Assembly: GCA_903927295.1 (NCBI GenBank)
Contig: CAIYMN010000272.1
Location: 46,468-110,467 of the forward strand
DNA: 64,000 bases
Direction of reading: 5' to 3'
Source of the DNA: an uncultured beta proteobacterium
GTDB taxonomy: Bacteria; Pseudomonadota; Gammaproteobacteria; Burkholderiales; Burkholderiaceae_C
Shown here: one piece after another, positions 10,075 to 19,436 of the stretch
Position numbering within the stretch: the stretch's first letter is position 1
How the letters are laid out: each line of letters starts with the position of its first letter
Notes under the pieces: model-generated
The model's database searches: none
What the model was told of the DNA's origin: nothing
What the model saw: only the letters and a program-made list of their open reading frames with translations
Translations under genes and position numbers: made by a program

Positions 10075-11280
10075 ATGACCGAAGCATTTGTGTATGACGC
10101 CATCCGCACACCGCGCGGCAAAGGCAAGAAAGACGGCAGCCTGTATGAAGTCAAGCCGATCAACCTGCTCGCCGGGGTGCTGAGTGAACTGCAACGCCGC
10201 AACCAACTTGACACCTCGCGCGTTGACGACGTGGTGATGGGCGTTGTCTCTCCGGTCGGCGAGCAGGGCTCGGTGATTGCCAAGGTGGCAGCGTTGAAGG
10301 CGGGATGGGACTTCACCTGCTCTGGCGTGCAGATCAACCGCTTTTGCGCCTCGGGTCTGGAAGCGGTCAACCTGGCGGCGCAAAAAGTGCGCTCGGGCTG
10401 GGAAGACCTCGTCGTGGCCGGCGGCGTGGAGAGCATGAGCCGGGTGCCGATTGGCTCTGACGGTGGCGCCTGGGCGATGGACCCCGAGACCAATTCGCAA
10501 ACCGCTTTTGTACCGCAGGGCATTGGTGCCGATCTGATAGCCACCCTGGAAGGTTTTTCGCGCGAGGACGTCGATGCCTTTGCATTGCAGAGCCAACTGC
10601 GCGCTGCCAACGCACGTAGCAAGGGCTACTTTGAACACTCCCTGGTTGCCGTCAAGGATGCACTGGGTCAGGTGATTCTGGGCGAAGACGAATTTATCAA
10701 GCCGCAAACCACGCTCGAAGGTCTGGCAACACTCAAGCCCGCTTTCGAGCAGATGGGTGGCATGGGTTTCGACCAGGTCGCGCTGACCCGTTACCCACAG
10801 GTCGAGCGCATCGCACACGTGCACCACGCGGGCAACTCCAGCGGCATCGTCGACGGCGCCGCAGCCCTGCTGATCGGCTCAGAAGCCGCAGGCAAGGTCC
10901 ATCGCCTGACACCGCGAGCGCGCATCGTGTCGGCTGCGCTGAGCGGCGCCGATCCAACCATCATGCTGACCGGACCGATGCCAGCGGCGCGCAAGGCTCT
11001 GGCCAAAGCCGGTATGACGATTGATCAGATTGATCTTTTTGAAGTCAACGAAGCCTTTGCCGCCGTCGTCATGCGCTTCATGAAGGAAATGAAAGTACCG
11101 CACGACAAAGTCAATGTGAATGGCGGCGCTATCGCCATGGGCCACCCGCTGGGTGCCACCGGCGCCATGATCCTGAGCATCCTGATTGACGAGTTGCACC
11201 GGCGCAAGCTGCGCTACGGTCTGGCCACGCTGTGCGTTGGTGGGGGCATGGGCATCGCGACGATAGTGGAGAGAATCTAA
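10075..11280 (+). CDS. Acetyl-CoA C-acetyltransferase (thiolase)
   Basis: [12 protein letters not shown] active-site Cys; [18 protein letters not shown]-terminal LCVGGGMG. Confidence 0.95.
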   Translation: MTEAFVYDAIRTPRGKGKKDGSLYEVKPINLLAGVLSELQRRNQLDTSRVDDVVMGVVSPVGEQGSVIAKVAALKAGWDFTCSGVQINRFCASGLEAVNLAAQKVRSGWEDLVVAGGVESMSRVPIGSDGGAWAMDPETNSQTAFVPQGIGADLIATLEGFSREDVDAFALQSQLRAANARSKGYFEHSLVAVKDALGQVILGEDEFIKPQTTLEGLATLKPAFEQMGGMGFDQVALTRYPQVERIAHVHHAGNSSGIVDGAAALLIGSEAAGKVHRLTPRARIVSAALSGADPTIMLTGPMPAARKALAKAGMTIDQIDLFEVNEAFAAVVMRFMKEMKVPHDKVNVNGGAIAMGHPLGATGAMILSILIDELHRRKLRYGLATLCVGGGMGIATIVERI

Positions 11281-11306
11281 GGCCCAACGGTCCGACACAC
11301 CAAAGC

Positions 11307-11395
11307 GTCATCCCGGACCTGATCCGGGATCCATCCCTCAATCAGCATCCATCACTTATTTCATCTACTGGATTCCGGGTCAAGCCCGGAATGAC
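11307..11395. repeat. Palindromic intergenic repeat (GTCATCCCGGACCTGATCCGGGATCCA ... TGGATTCCGGGTCAAGCCCGGAATGAC)
   Basis: Inverted arms 11307-11333 and 11369-11395 read directly. Confidence 0.85.
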
Positions 11396-11422
11396 AATAC
11401 ACAAGCCCGGAATGACAATACA
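11381..11422 (+). repeat. Perfect tandem duplication of 21 nt (CAAGCCCGGAATGACAATACA x2)
   Basis: Identical copies at 11381-11401 and 11402-11422, directly before the fadJ-like ATG at 11425. Confidence 0.95.
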
Positions 11423-11424
11423 TC

Positions 11425-13584
11425 ATGAAGACTATCAAATACCAACTCGCTGACGGCATTGCGACCATCACCTTCGACGAGCCCGATTCACCGGTCAACA
11501 CCATGTGCCTGCAGTGGCAGCAAGATCTGAGCGCGCTCGCGGCCCAGGTTCTGCAGGACAAGGACAGCATCAAGGGCATCATCCTGGCGTCCGCAAAATC
11601 GACCTTCTTCGCTGGCGCGGACCTGAAGGGCGCGATGCGTCTGAAAGTCACGGACGCTGGCGCCATCTTCACGGAAATCGAACTCGTCAAGAAGAACTTC
11701 CGAACGCTGGAAACCCTGGGCAAGCCGGTGGTGAGTTGTCTGAACGGCACTGCTCTTGGTGGCGGTTGGGAAGTGGCATTGCTGGGTCACTACCGGATCG
11801 CCATCGATGATCGCAGGATACAGTTTGGTCTGCCTGAAGTGACGCTCGGCCTGCTGCCCGGTGCCAGCGGTGTGACCAAGATGACACGCCACCTTGGACT
11901 GATGGGCGCACAGCCCTACCTGGTCGAGGGCAAGACTTTTTCGCCGAAAGAGGCCAAGGGTTTGGGCCTGGTGCATGAACTGGTGGCGCCCTCAGAAGGC
12001 GCTGTAGCCGAGATGCGAGCCAGGGCCCTGGCCTGGATTGCCGCCAACCCGAGCGCCCAGCACCCCTGGGAAGCAAAAGACTACAAAGTCCCGGGCGGCA
12101 CGCCGGCCAGCCCCAAATTGGCCATGATGCTGGTGGTAGCCCCGGCCATGATCAAGAAGCAGACGCGCGGCCTTTACCCGGCACCCGAAGCCATCATGGC
12201 CTGCATGGTCGAAGGCTTGCAGGTGGACATCCCGACCGCGCTGCGCATTGAGAGTCGCCATCTGGCCAAACTCATGACCGGCACCAACGCCCGCGCCATG
12301 ATCAATACCTTCTTCTTCAATCTGAACGCCATCAAGAGCGGTCAGTCGCGCCCTGGCACCGCGCCACGCTACAAGCCGGTCAAAGTCGGCCTGCTGGGTG
12401 CGGGCATGATGGGCGCGGGGATCGCCTTCAGCCAGGCCAGCAAAGGTATTGCCACCGTCCTGAAGGATGTGAACCAGGAGCGGGCGGACCTTGGAAAGTC
12501 CTACAGCGCCAAACTGACGCAAGCCCGGGTTGACAAGGGTCGCATGAGCGCCGAAGAGCAACAAACCATTCTTGCGCGCATTCAGGCCACCGACAAGGTT
12601 CAAGACCTGAAGGATTGCGACCTGATCATCGAGGCGGTGTTCGAAAACCGCGAACTCAAGGCTGCGGTGACACGGGAGTCTGAGCCATTGCTGGCCGCCG
12701 GAGGTTTTTTTGCTTCCAACACCTCCACCCTGCCCATCAGTGGCCTGGCCATGGCCAGTGCAGCGCCTGAGAAGTTCATCGGTATCCACTTTTTCAGCCC
12801 GGTCGACAAGATGAAACTGGTGGAGATCATTCGCGGCAAGCAGACTAGCGACGAGACCGTGGCACGCGCCTATGACTACGTTCAGGCAATCGGAAAGATG
12901 CCGATTGTCGTGAACGATTCGCGCGGCTTCTTTACCAGCCGGGTTTTCGGTACCTTCGTCATGGAGGGCGTGGCGATGCTGGGCGAAGGCATCCCGGCAG
13001 CGGCAATAGAGAACGCGGGTGTCCAGTGCGGTATGCCGGTGGGTCCGCTGGCGGTGCTGGATGAAGTAGCTCTGAACCTGAGCCTGCACGTGATGGAGCA
13101 GACCAAAGCCGACTATGAAGCCGAGGGCAAGGCCTACCTTGCCAGTCCGGGCGAAGCCCTGGTTGTCGAGATGGTGCGAAAACATCAGCGACCCGGCCGC
13201 GCCGCTGGTGGCGGCTTTTACGAATACCCGAAAGAAAAAGGTGCGAAGAAATTTCTGTGGCCGCAACTCAAGGCCCTCTACGAAAGAGCAGATGCCCCAT
13301 GGAACATCACCGACATGAAGGACCGGATGCTGTACCGCCAGGCCGTGGAGACGGCGCGCTGCCTGAGCGAAGGCGTGCTGACCAGCGTGCACGACGCCAA
13401 CATCGGTTCCATCTTTGGCATTGGTTTTCCGGCCTGGACCGGCGGCGTGATGCAATTCATTTACGGTATGGGAGTAGACGCCTTTGTCCAGCGTGCAGAT
13501 GAACTGGCAGCGCGCTTTGGCGCGGGCTTTGTCCTGACCGACGAGGTCAAGGCAAGCATCCGGCGCTTTGAGCCGGTCTACTGA
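11425..13584 (+). CDS. Fused enoyl-CoA hydratase/3-hydroxyacyl-CoA dehydrogenase (FadJ/FadB-like)
   Basis: N-terminal crotonase FAGADLKGAM; NAD-binding GLLGAGMMGAGIAF; HFFSPVDKMKLVEIIRG. Confidence 0.95.
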   Translation: MKTIKYQLADGIATITFDEPDSPVNTMCLQWQQDLSALAAQVLQDKDSIKGIILASAKSTFFAGADLKGAMRLKVTDAGAIFTEIELVKKNFRTLETLGKPVVSCLNGTALGGGWEVALLGHYRIAIDDRRIQFGLPEVTLGLLPGASGVTKMTRHLGLMGAQPYLVEGKTFSPKEAKGLGLVHELVAPSEGAVAEMRARALAWIAANPSAQHPWEAKDYKVPGGTPASPKLAMMLVVAPAMIKKQTRGLYPAPEAIMACMVEGLQVDIPTALRIESRHLAKLMTGTNARAMINTFFFNLNAIKSGQSRPGTAPRYKPVKVGLLGAGMMGAGIAFSQASKGIATVLKDVNQERADLGKSYSAKLTQARVDKGRMSAEEQQTILARIQATDKVQDLKDCDLIIEAVFENRELKAAVTRESEPLLAAGGFFASNTSTLPISGLAMASAAPEKFIGIHFFSPVDKMKLVEIIRGKQTSDETVARAYDYVQAIGKMPIVVNDSRGFFTSRVFGTFVMEGVAMLGEGIPAAAIENAGVQCGMPVGPLAVLDEVALNLSLHVMEQTKADYEAEGKAYLASPGEALVVEMVRKHQRPGRAAGGGFYEYPKEKGAKKFLWPQLKALYERADAPWNITDMKDRMLYRQAVETARCLSEGVLTSVHDANIGSIFGIGFPAWTGGVMQFIYGMGVDAFVQRADELAARFGAGFVLTDEVKASIRRFEPVY

Positions 13585-14074
13585 CATCGTGAAGCGCAGA
13601 CTCAGGCTGCGCGAGCCCCGGCCCGGCGACATGGGCTGGGTCGTGCAGCAGCACGGTGAAATCTATGCGCGTGAATACGGCTGGAACGCCGAATTCGAAG
13701 CGCTGGTGGCCGACATCGTGGCGCGCTACCTGCGCCGCAGGCAGCCGCTATGGGAGCGCTGCTGGATTGCCGAGCTTGACGGAGAACGTGTCGGTTCGGT
13801 CTTCGTCGTGCGCAAATCCAACACTATCGCCCAGTTGCGCATGCTGATCCTGACACCGGCGGCGCGTGGTCTGGGACTGGGTACGCGGTTAACCGACGAG
13901 TGCCTCGCCTTCGCACGCAGCAAGGGCTACAGGAAGATGGTGCTGTGGACCAACAGTTGCCTGGACGCGGCACGCCACATCTACGCCAGCAAGGGTTTTC
14001 AGATGGTCAAGAGCGAACCCTATCACGGCTTCGGGCACGACCTGGTGGGCGAAACCTGGGCCTTGAAGCTTTAA
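13568..14074 (+). CDS. GNAT-family N-acetyltransferase
   Basis: RMLILTPAARGLGLGTRLTDECLAFARSKGYRKMVLWTNSCLDAARHIYASKGF. Confidence 0.88.
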   Translation: MSRSTDIVKRRLRLREPRPGDMGWVVQQHGEIYAREYGWNAEFEALVADIVARYLRRRQPLWERCWIAELDGERVGSVFVVRKSNTIAQLRMLILTPAARGLGLGTRLTDECLAFARSKGYRKMVLWTNSCLDAARHIYASKGFQMVKSEPYHGFGHDLVGETWALKL

Positions 14075-14119
14075 GGCTGGCAGCGGGCGCAAAGGCGCCG
14101 CCACGGGGATAATGAGCCC

Positions 14120-14710
14120 ATGCCCGATTTCAAACGCGCCGGTCCGGCCTCGCCATCCGATCTGTTCTGGTCTTTCACCTGGTTGGCACTGCAGGGTTTC
14201 GGTGGCGTGCTTGCCATCGTGCAGCACGAACTGGTAGACAAGAAGCAGTGGCTGACGCGCGAAGAGTTCATTGAAGACTGGGCGGTTGCACAGATCCTGC
14301 CCGGACCCAACGTCGTCAATCTTTCACTGATGATTGGTGACCGCTATTTTGGCCTGCGCGGTGCCTTGATGGCCTTGGCCGGCATGCTGACTTTCCCGCT
14401 GCTGGTCGTCTTGACGCTGGCCGCCATCTTTTCCGGTATTTCGGATCTACCCGGAGTTCAGGGTGCGCTGCGTGGCATGGGTGCTGTGGCAGCCGGGTTG
14501 ATTGCCGCAACCGGTATCAAACTGATCGCGGCCCTGCAGAAGAACGTGATGGGTACGCTGGCCTGTGGCCTGCTTGCCGCTCTCACGTTTGTGGCCGTTG
14601 CCCTGATGCGTGTACCCCTGGTATGGGTCCTGCTTCTGGTTGGTGGTGTTGCCTGCGCCTGGGCCTACCGGCAACTTGGACGCGCCGGCACCTTGAAGGG
14701 ACTGCCATGA
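14120..14710 (+). CDS. Chromate transporter, single CHR domain (first half)
   Basis: SDLFWSFTWLALQGFGGVLAIVQHELVDKKQWLTREEFIEDWAVAQILPGPNVVNLSLMIG. Confidence 0.9.
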   Translation: MPDFKRAGPASPSDLFWSFTWLALQGFGGVLAIVQHELVDKKQWLTREEFIEDWAVAQILPGPNVVNLSLMIGDRYFGLRGALMALAGMLTFPLLVVLTLAAIFSGISDLPGVQGALRGMGAVAAGLIAATGIKLIAALQKNVMGTLACGLLAALTFVAVALMRVPLVWVLLLVGGVACAWAYRQLGRAGTLKGLP

Positions 14711-15303
14711 GCATCAACCTCGCCTTCACCGATTGGCTTGCGCTATTGGCCCACTTTCTGTCGCTCTCGCTGCTGGCGGTTGGTGGCGCCATCACCACCG
14801 CACCGGATATGCACCGCTATCTGGTGACCGAGCAGCATTGGCTGAGCGACCCCCAGTTCAGTTCATCGATCGCGCTGGCGCAGGCCGCGCCCGGTCCAAA
14901 CGTGCTGTTCATTGCGCTGTTCGGCTGGAACGTCGGATTGAACGCCGGTGGTGGTACAGCGGCCGGCATGGCGGCCTGGCCCCTGGCAGCGCTGGGCGTA
15001 CTGATTGCCATGATAGGCATCCTCGTACCCAGCACCACGCTGACCTTTGCCGCCACGCGCTGGAGTCATCAAAACCGGGAACTGCGTGCCGTGCGGGCCT
15101 TCAAGCAAGGCATGGCGCCTATCGTGATTGCGCTCTTGATTGCGACTGGCTGGCTGCTGGTCGCCAATCTGGGCCAGGCTGGCAAGAGCTGGCCACTGGG
15201 GCTGCTCACCGCAGTCACAGCGCTGCTGGTCTGGCGCACCCGGATTCACATGCTGTGGCTATTGGGAACCGGTGGCTTGCTGGGCTGGTTTGGCCTGGTT
15301 TGA
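14707..15303 (+). CDS. Chromate transporter, single CHR domain (second half)
   Basis: LAHFLSLSLLAVGGAITTAPDMHRYLVTEQHWLSDPQFSSSIALAQAAPGPNVLFIALFGWNVG; ATGA overlap with preceding gene. Confidence 0.9.
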   Translation: MSINLAFTDWLALLAHFLSLSLLAVGGAITTAPDMHRYLVTEQHWLSDPQFSSSIALAQAAPGPNVLFIALFGWNVGLNAGGGTAAGMAAWPLAALGVLIAMIGILVPSTTLTFAATRWSHQNRELRAVRAFKQGMAPIVIALLIATGWLLVANLGQAGKSWPLGLLTAVTALLVWRTRIHMLWLLGTGGLLGWFGLV

Positions 15304-15375
15304 AGTTGTGGGACGGACCGCAGCCACACGCAGTGGGCAAGCTCTGTCCTCAACATGACACGGGATGTTGGGTGT

Positions 15376-16251
15376 TCAGCCAACCGCCGCCAAGCCGTAA
15401 AAATTCCTGATCACATCCCACGCCGCCTGCGGTTCGTCAACGTAGCTGAACAAGGCGAGGTCCTGCTCCGTTATCGCTCCCTCCTCAACCATCACGTTGA
15501 GATTGAACAGGCGGTTCCAGTATTCCGAGCCAAACAGCACGATCGGTACCGGCTTTGCCTTGCGCGTCTGCACCAGCGTGATGACTTCAAACAGTTCGTC
15601 CAGCGTGCCAAAGCCACCGGGAAATGCCACCAGCGCTTTGGCCCGCATCATGAAATGCATCTTGCGCAGCGCAAAGTAGTGAAACTTGAAACTCAGACTC
15701 GGTGTGATGTAGGGGTTGGGGCGCTGCTCGTTCGGCAGCGCGATGTTCAGCCCGACCGTCAGGGCACCCATCTCGTGCGCGCCGCGATTGGCCGCTTCCA
15801 TGATGCCGGGGCCGCCGCCCGTGGCGATGAACAATTGCTCTCGCAGGGGTCTGGGCGCGCTATAGGTGGCCACCATGCGGGCAAAGAGTCGCGCCTGATC
15901 GTAGTAATGCGCATTGCGCTGCTTGCGCTGCGCCACGGCCAGAGCGCTCGGATCGTCACTGCGTTGCGCCTCCCGCAGATCGACTTGTGCTGCTTCCGGC
16001 GAGCAGAATCGGGCGCTGCCGAAAACAACGACCGTACTCTCTATGCCTTGCGCCGTCTGATCCAGATCAGGTTTAAGCATCTCCAACTGAAAGCGGACGC
16101 CGCGCGCTTCCCGCCGAAGCAAAAACTCGGGATCGGCAAAGGCAAGACGGTAGGCATCGGCACGCAAGGGCTTACCCCCACCGGCGTAATTCTGCAGCTC
16201 AGCCCAGGCGTCGGCCAGGCGACTCTCACTCAGATCTTCGGTTTGGTCCAT
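15376..16251 (-). CDS. LOG family / TIGR00730 Rossmann-fold protein
   Basis: VVVFGSARF, FIATGGGPGIMEAANRGA, ALVAFPGGFGTLDELFEV. Start set at ATG 16251 (upstream ORF extension overlaps neighbour and looks non-coding). Confidence 0.85.
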   Translation of the reverse strand: MDQTEDLSESRLADAWAELQNYAGGGKPLRADAYRLAFADPEFLLRREARGVRFQLEMLKPDLDQTAQGIESTVVVFGSARFCSPEAAQVDLREAQRSDDPSALAVAQRKQRNAHYYDQARLFARMVATYSAPRPLREQLFIATGGGPGIMEAANRGAHEMGALTVGLNIALPNEQRPNPYITPSLSFKFHYFALRKMHFMMRAKALVAFPGGFGTLDELFEVITLVQTRKAKPVPIVLFGSEYWNRLFNLNVMVEEGAITEQDLALFSYVDEPQAAWDVIRNFYGLAAVG

Positions 16252-16264
16252 GAGCGCTGCGGCC

Positions 16265-16750
16265 TCAGCGTGGCTCGGACAACTGGCCTTGCACCGCCGC
16301 ATTGGGTGCCAGAGGCGCAGAAGTTGGCTGCGGCAGTGGGTTGTCCAGCACTTCGCGCACGGAGGCAACAAAGTACTCCGTCTCACCGAAGCACGAGGAT
16401 GGAATGAAGCGGTGCTGCTCGTAATTGAGCACGACGCGCTTGCCGGCCAGCACATTGATTCTTTGTGCCACCGCTTCTTCCCGCACGGTGAAGTCAAACT
16501 TTTCAGGAATCGCGCCGGGCATGGTCACCATGGCAATTTCACCTTCCCAGGTCTTGCACAGCCAGCCCTTCTTGGAGAGCTTTTGCACATAGCCGGCGCG
16601 CTCTCCCTGCGAATAGCTCCAGTTCAGGGTGAGCCAGAGCCAGCCGCCGGCAAGCAGCAAGATGACAATCATGACGATCAGAAAGAAGCGCAGGATTTTC
16701 GATTTCATAACAGGTCGGTCCTGGTCTTGAGTGGATTTGAGAAGAGACAT
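16265..16750 (-). CDS. Hypothetical membrane-anchored protein
   Basis: Single N-terminal TM segment ILRFFLIVMIVILLLAGGWLWLTL; TGATG overlap with rlmB stop. Confidence 0.7.
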   Translation of the reverse strand: MSLLKSTQDQDRPVMKSKILRFFLIVMIVILLLAGGWLWLTLNWSYSQGERAGYVQKLSKKGWLCKTWEGEIAMVTMPGAIPEKFDFTVREEAVAQRINVLAGKRVVLNYEQHRFIPSSCFGETEYFVASVREVLDNPLPQPTSAPLAPNAAVQGQLSEPR

Positions 16751-17517
16751 CAGCTGCGCTGGCGCAGCGCTTCATAGAGGCAGACACCGCTGGCCACGGA
16801 GACGTTCAGGCTCTCGACCGCGCCGCGCATCGGAATGCTGACCAGCTCGTCGCAAGTCTTGGCGGTGAGCGCGCGCATGCCGTCACCCTCGGCACCGAGC
16901 ACCAGCGCCACCGGACCCCGCAGGTCGGCCTGGTACAAGGTCTTGGTCGCGAGATCGCTGGTACCGATGATCCAGATATTGCGCTCCTTGAGTTCGTTCA
17001 AGGTCCGCGCCAGATTCGTCACCATGAAGTAAGGCACGGTCTCCGCCGCGCCACTGGCCACTTTGGCCACCGTGGCATTGATGCCGGCCGCATGGTCTTT
17101 CGGCGCAATGACAGCGTGCACACCGGCTCCATCTGCGACGCGCAGACAAGCACCCAAGTTGTGCGGATCGGTCACGCCGTCGAGCACCAGAATCAGGGGT
17201 GCAACGCGTTCAGCCGGCGCCAGCAGTGTCTGCACTGCTTCGAGCTGTTCCAGCAGTTCGTCGAGCGACTTCACCTGCGCCAGCTCCTGCACGCGTGCCG
17301 CCACGCCCTGGTGACCGTGGCCTCCGCAAAGCCTGGCGAGCCGCAGACCGTCGGCTTCTATCAGACGTACGCCCGCTTCATTTACCTTGTCCAGAAACTG
17401 GCGCATGCGCGCATCGCGGCGGCCCGGATCGAAATAGATCTCGACGATGGATTGGGGTGTTGTTTTCAGGCGCACGCCAACCGCATGGAAACCGAACAGG
17501 ACTTTGGGAGCGGACAT
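16750..17517 (-). CDS. rlmB: 23S rRNA (guanosine-2'-O-)-methyltransferase RlmB (SpoU family)
   Basis: LVLDGVTDPHNLGACLRVADGAGV, LGAEGDGMRALT, IPMRGAVESLNVSVASGVCLYE. Confidence 0.95.
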   Translation of the reverse strand: MSAPKVLFGFHAVGVRLKTTPQSIVEIYFDPGRRDARMRQFLDKVNEAGVRLIEADGLRLARLCGGHGHQGVAARVQELAQVKSLDELLEQLEAVQTLLAPAERVAPLILVLDGVTDPHNLGACLRVADGAGVHAVIAPKDHAAGINATVAKVASGAAETVPYFMVTNLARTLNELKERNIWIIGTSDLATKTLYQADLRGPVALVLGAEGDGMRALTAKTCDELVSIPMRGAVESLNVSVASGVCLYEALRQRS

Positions 17518-17653
17518 GGCCCGATTATCGCAAGTCCCTGAAATCCGGCGGCGTCAGCAAAGAATCGCTCCCGCCGATACACTCTGGCCCGAGCTGGTTT
17601 CTTGAACGAGCTTGTTCTGCACAACCCCCTTCTTTAACCCGTAAGGATACTCA

Positions 17654-18109
17654 ATGAAAACAATTGCAGCATTTGTTCTGGCCGCGTCAGTCGCCGCCCT
17701 CGCCACGCCCGCACTGGCCCAATTCGCGAAGCCGGAAGACGCCATCAAGTACCGTCAGAGCGCGCTGACCGTCATGGCGGCACATTTCGGTCGGCTTGGC
17801 GCCATGGCCAATGGCAAAGCTCCCTTCGACGCCAAGCAGGCAGCAGAAAACGCTGCCCTCGTTGAAAGCCTTTCGAAACTGCCTTGGGCCGCCTTTGGTG
17901 AAGGCACGGACAAGGGTAGCCACACCCATGCACTGCCTGAAGTCTGGAAAGAGACCGCCAAGTTCAAGGAGGCGTCAGACAAACTGGTCGCTGAAGCCAC
18001 CAAACTCAATGCCGCCGCCAAAGTTGGCACACTGGACAGCCTGAAGGCGGCGTTCGGCAATACCGCGAGCGCCTGCAAAGCTTGCCACGATAGCTTCAGA
18101 GCCAAGTAA
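17654..18109 (+). CDS. Cytochrome c' (class II c-type cytochrome)
   Basis: Signal peptide; C-terminal CKACH heme motif; four-helix-like composition. Confidence 0.93.
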   Translation: MKTIAAFVLAASVAALATPALAQFAKPEDAIKYRQSALTVMAAHFGRLGAMANGKAPFDAKQAAENAALVESLSKLPWAAFGEGTDKGSHTHALPEVWKETAKFKEASDKLVAEATKLNAAAKVGTLDSLKAAFGNTASACKACHDSFRAK

Positions 18110-18118
18110 TTTTCTGAT

Positions 18119-18793
18119 TCAGGGCGGAAGCACCCGCCCTGCCTCAATGGTGATGCGCCGATCGCAGCGTTGCGCGATGGCATCGTCGTGGGTCACCAGC
18201 ACCAAAGTGGTTCCCTGCTCGCGATTGAGGTTAAACATCAACTCCATCACTTTCTCGCCCGTGGCAAAGTCCAGGCTGCCGGTCGGTTCATCGGCCAGCA
18301 GCACGGCCGGTTTGACAACAAAGGCGCGCGCCAGGGCAACGCGCTGCTGTTCACCGCCACTGAGAACCTTGGGGTAATGCCCGAGACGTTCTGAGAGTCC
18401 GACCCGTGCCAGCATCTCGGTAGCCGCATGGCGCGCGTCGCGCCGGCCCGCCAATTCGAGCGGCAGCATGACGTTTTCCAGCGCTGTCAGATTGGCCAGC
18501 AGTTGAAAACTCTGGAAGACAAAGCCGACCTTGTGCGCGCGCAAGGCGGCGCGCTCGTCCTCGGTCATGGCGAACAGGTCCTGGTTGGCCAACCGTACCG
18601 TACCGCGTGTCGGTGTATCGAGTCCGGCAATGATGGACAGCAGCGTACTCTTGCCGGAACCGGAAGCTCCCACGATGGCAACGGTCTCTCGTGCATTCAG
18701 GGCAAAATCAATATCACGCAAAATGTCGAGCGTGCCGGTCGAATCTGTCACCGACTTGAAAACGTGCGAGACAGAAATAATTGAATCAGACAT
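18119..18793 (-). CDS. ABC transporter ATP-binding protein (YbbA/LolD-like)
   Basis: GASGSGKST, LSGGEQQRVALARAFV, LLADEPTGSLD; start ATG overlaps tesA start (CATG). Confidence 0.92.
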   Translation of the reverse strand: MSDSIISVSHVFKSVTDSTGTLDILRDIDFALNARETVAIVGASGSGKSTLLSIIAGLDTPTRGTVRLANQDLFAMTEDERAALRAHKVGFVFQSFQLLANLTALENVMLPLELAGRRDARHAATEMLARVGLSERLGHYPKVLSGGEQQRVALARAFVVKPAVLLADEPTGSLDFATGEKVMELMFNLNREQGTTLVLVTHDDAIAQRCDRRITIEAGRVLPP

Positions 18794-19436
18794 GGGACTT
18801 TCTTTGAATCGACGCCACTTTATCGCGACTTCTTTACTTGCATCTGTTGGCGGGGTAACGCATGCCACGACGGCCGGCGGTCGTACCATTCTGGTGCTGG
18901 GCGACTCGCTCAGTGCCGAGTATGGCCTGAAACGCGGCACTGGCTGGGTTGCGCTTCTGGAACAACGCCTGCTGACCCGCAAGATTTCTGCCAGCGTGGT
19001 CAATGCCAGCATCAGCGGCGATACCAGTTCTGGCGGGCTGTCGCGCCTGCCGGCGCTTCTGGTACAACACGAGCCGAGCCATTTGATCATTGAACTGGGC
19101 GGTAACGACGCCCTGCGTGGCCTGCCGATCGATCTCACCCGGGACAATCTGAACCAGATGACACGCATGGCGCAAAAAGCCGGTGCCCGGGTGCTGCTGC
19201 TGGGCATGCAGATGCCACCCAACTACGGCCGCGATTACAGCGAACGCTTTACGAAGATGTTTGCAGCGGTCGCCAAAGCCAACAAAGCGGCTCTGGTGCC
19301 CTTTCTGCTTAGAGGCGTTGCTGACACAAGCGACAGCCTGCGCCTGTTTCAGTCGGACCGGATTCATCCGACCGCCGAAGCCCACCCGCAGTTGCTGGAC
19401 AACGTCTGGCCGGAACTGCAGAAGTTGCTGAAATGA
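18792..19436 (+). CDS. tesA: Arylesterase/acyl-CoA thioesterase I-like SGNH hydrolase (TesA-like)
   Basis: ILVLGDSLSAEYGL, ELGGNDALRGLP, DRIHPTAEAHPQL; N-terminal signal with RR. Confidence 0.9.
   Translation: MGLSLNRRHFIATSLLASVGGVTHATTAGGRTILVLGDSLSAEYGLKRGTGWVALLEQRLLTRKISASVVNASISGDTSSGGLSRLPALLVQHEPSHLIIELGGNDALRGLPIDLTRDNLNQMTRMAQKAGARVLLLGMQMPPNYGRDYSERFTKMFAAVAKANKAALVPFLLRGVADTSDSLRLFQSDRIHPTAEAHPQLLDNVWPELQKLLK

Noticed and set aside
11992-13632. 546-aa minus-strand ORF opposite the fadJ-like gene
   Set aside because: Antisense shadow ORF of a high-GC gene; His/Gln-rich with no recognisable domain, while the + strand gene is clear.
16252-16497. N-terminal extension of the LOG-family ORF (MTSPCGKKRW...)
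   Set aside because: Overlaps the upstream hypothetical gene in another frame and does not resemble LOG N-termini.
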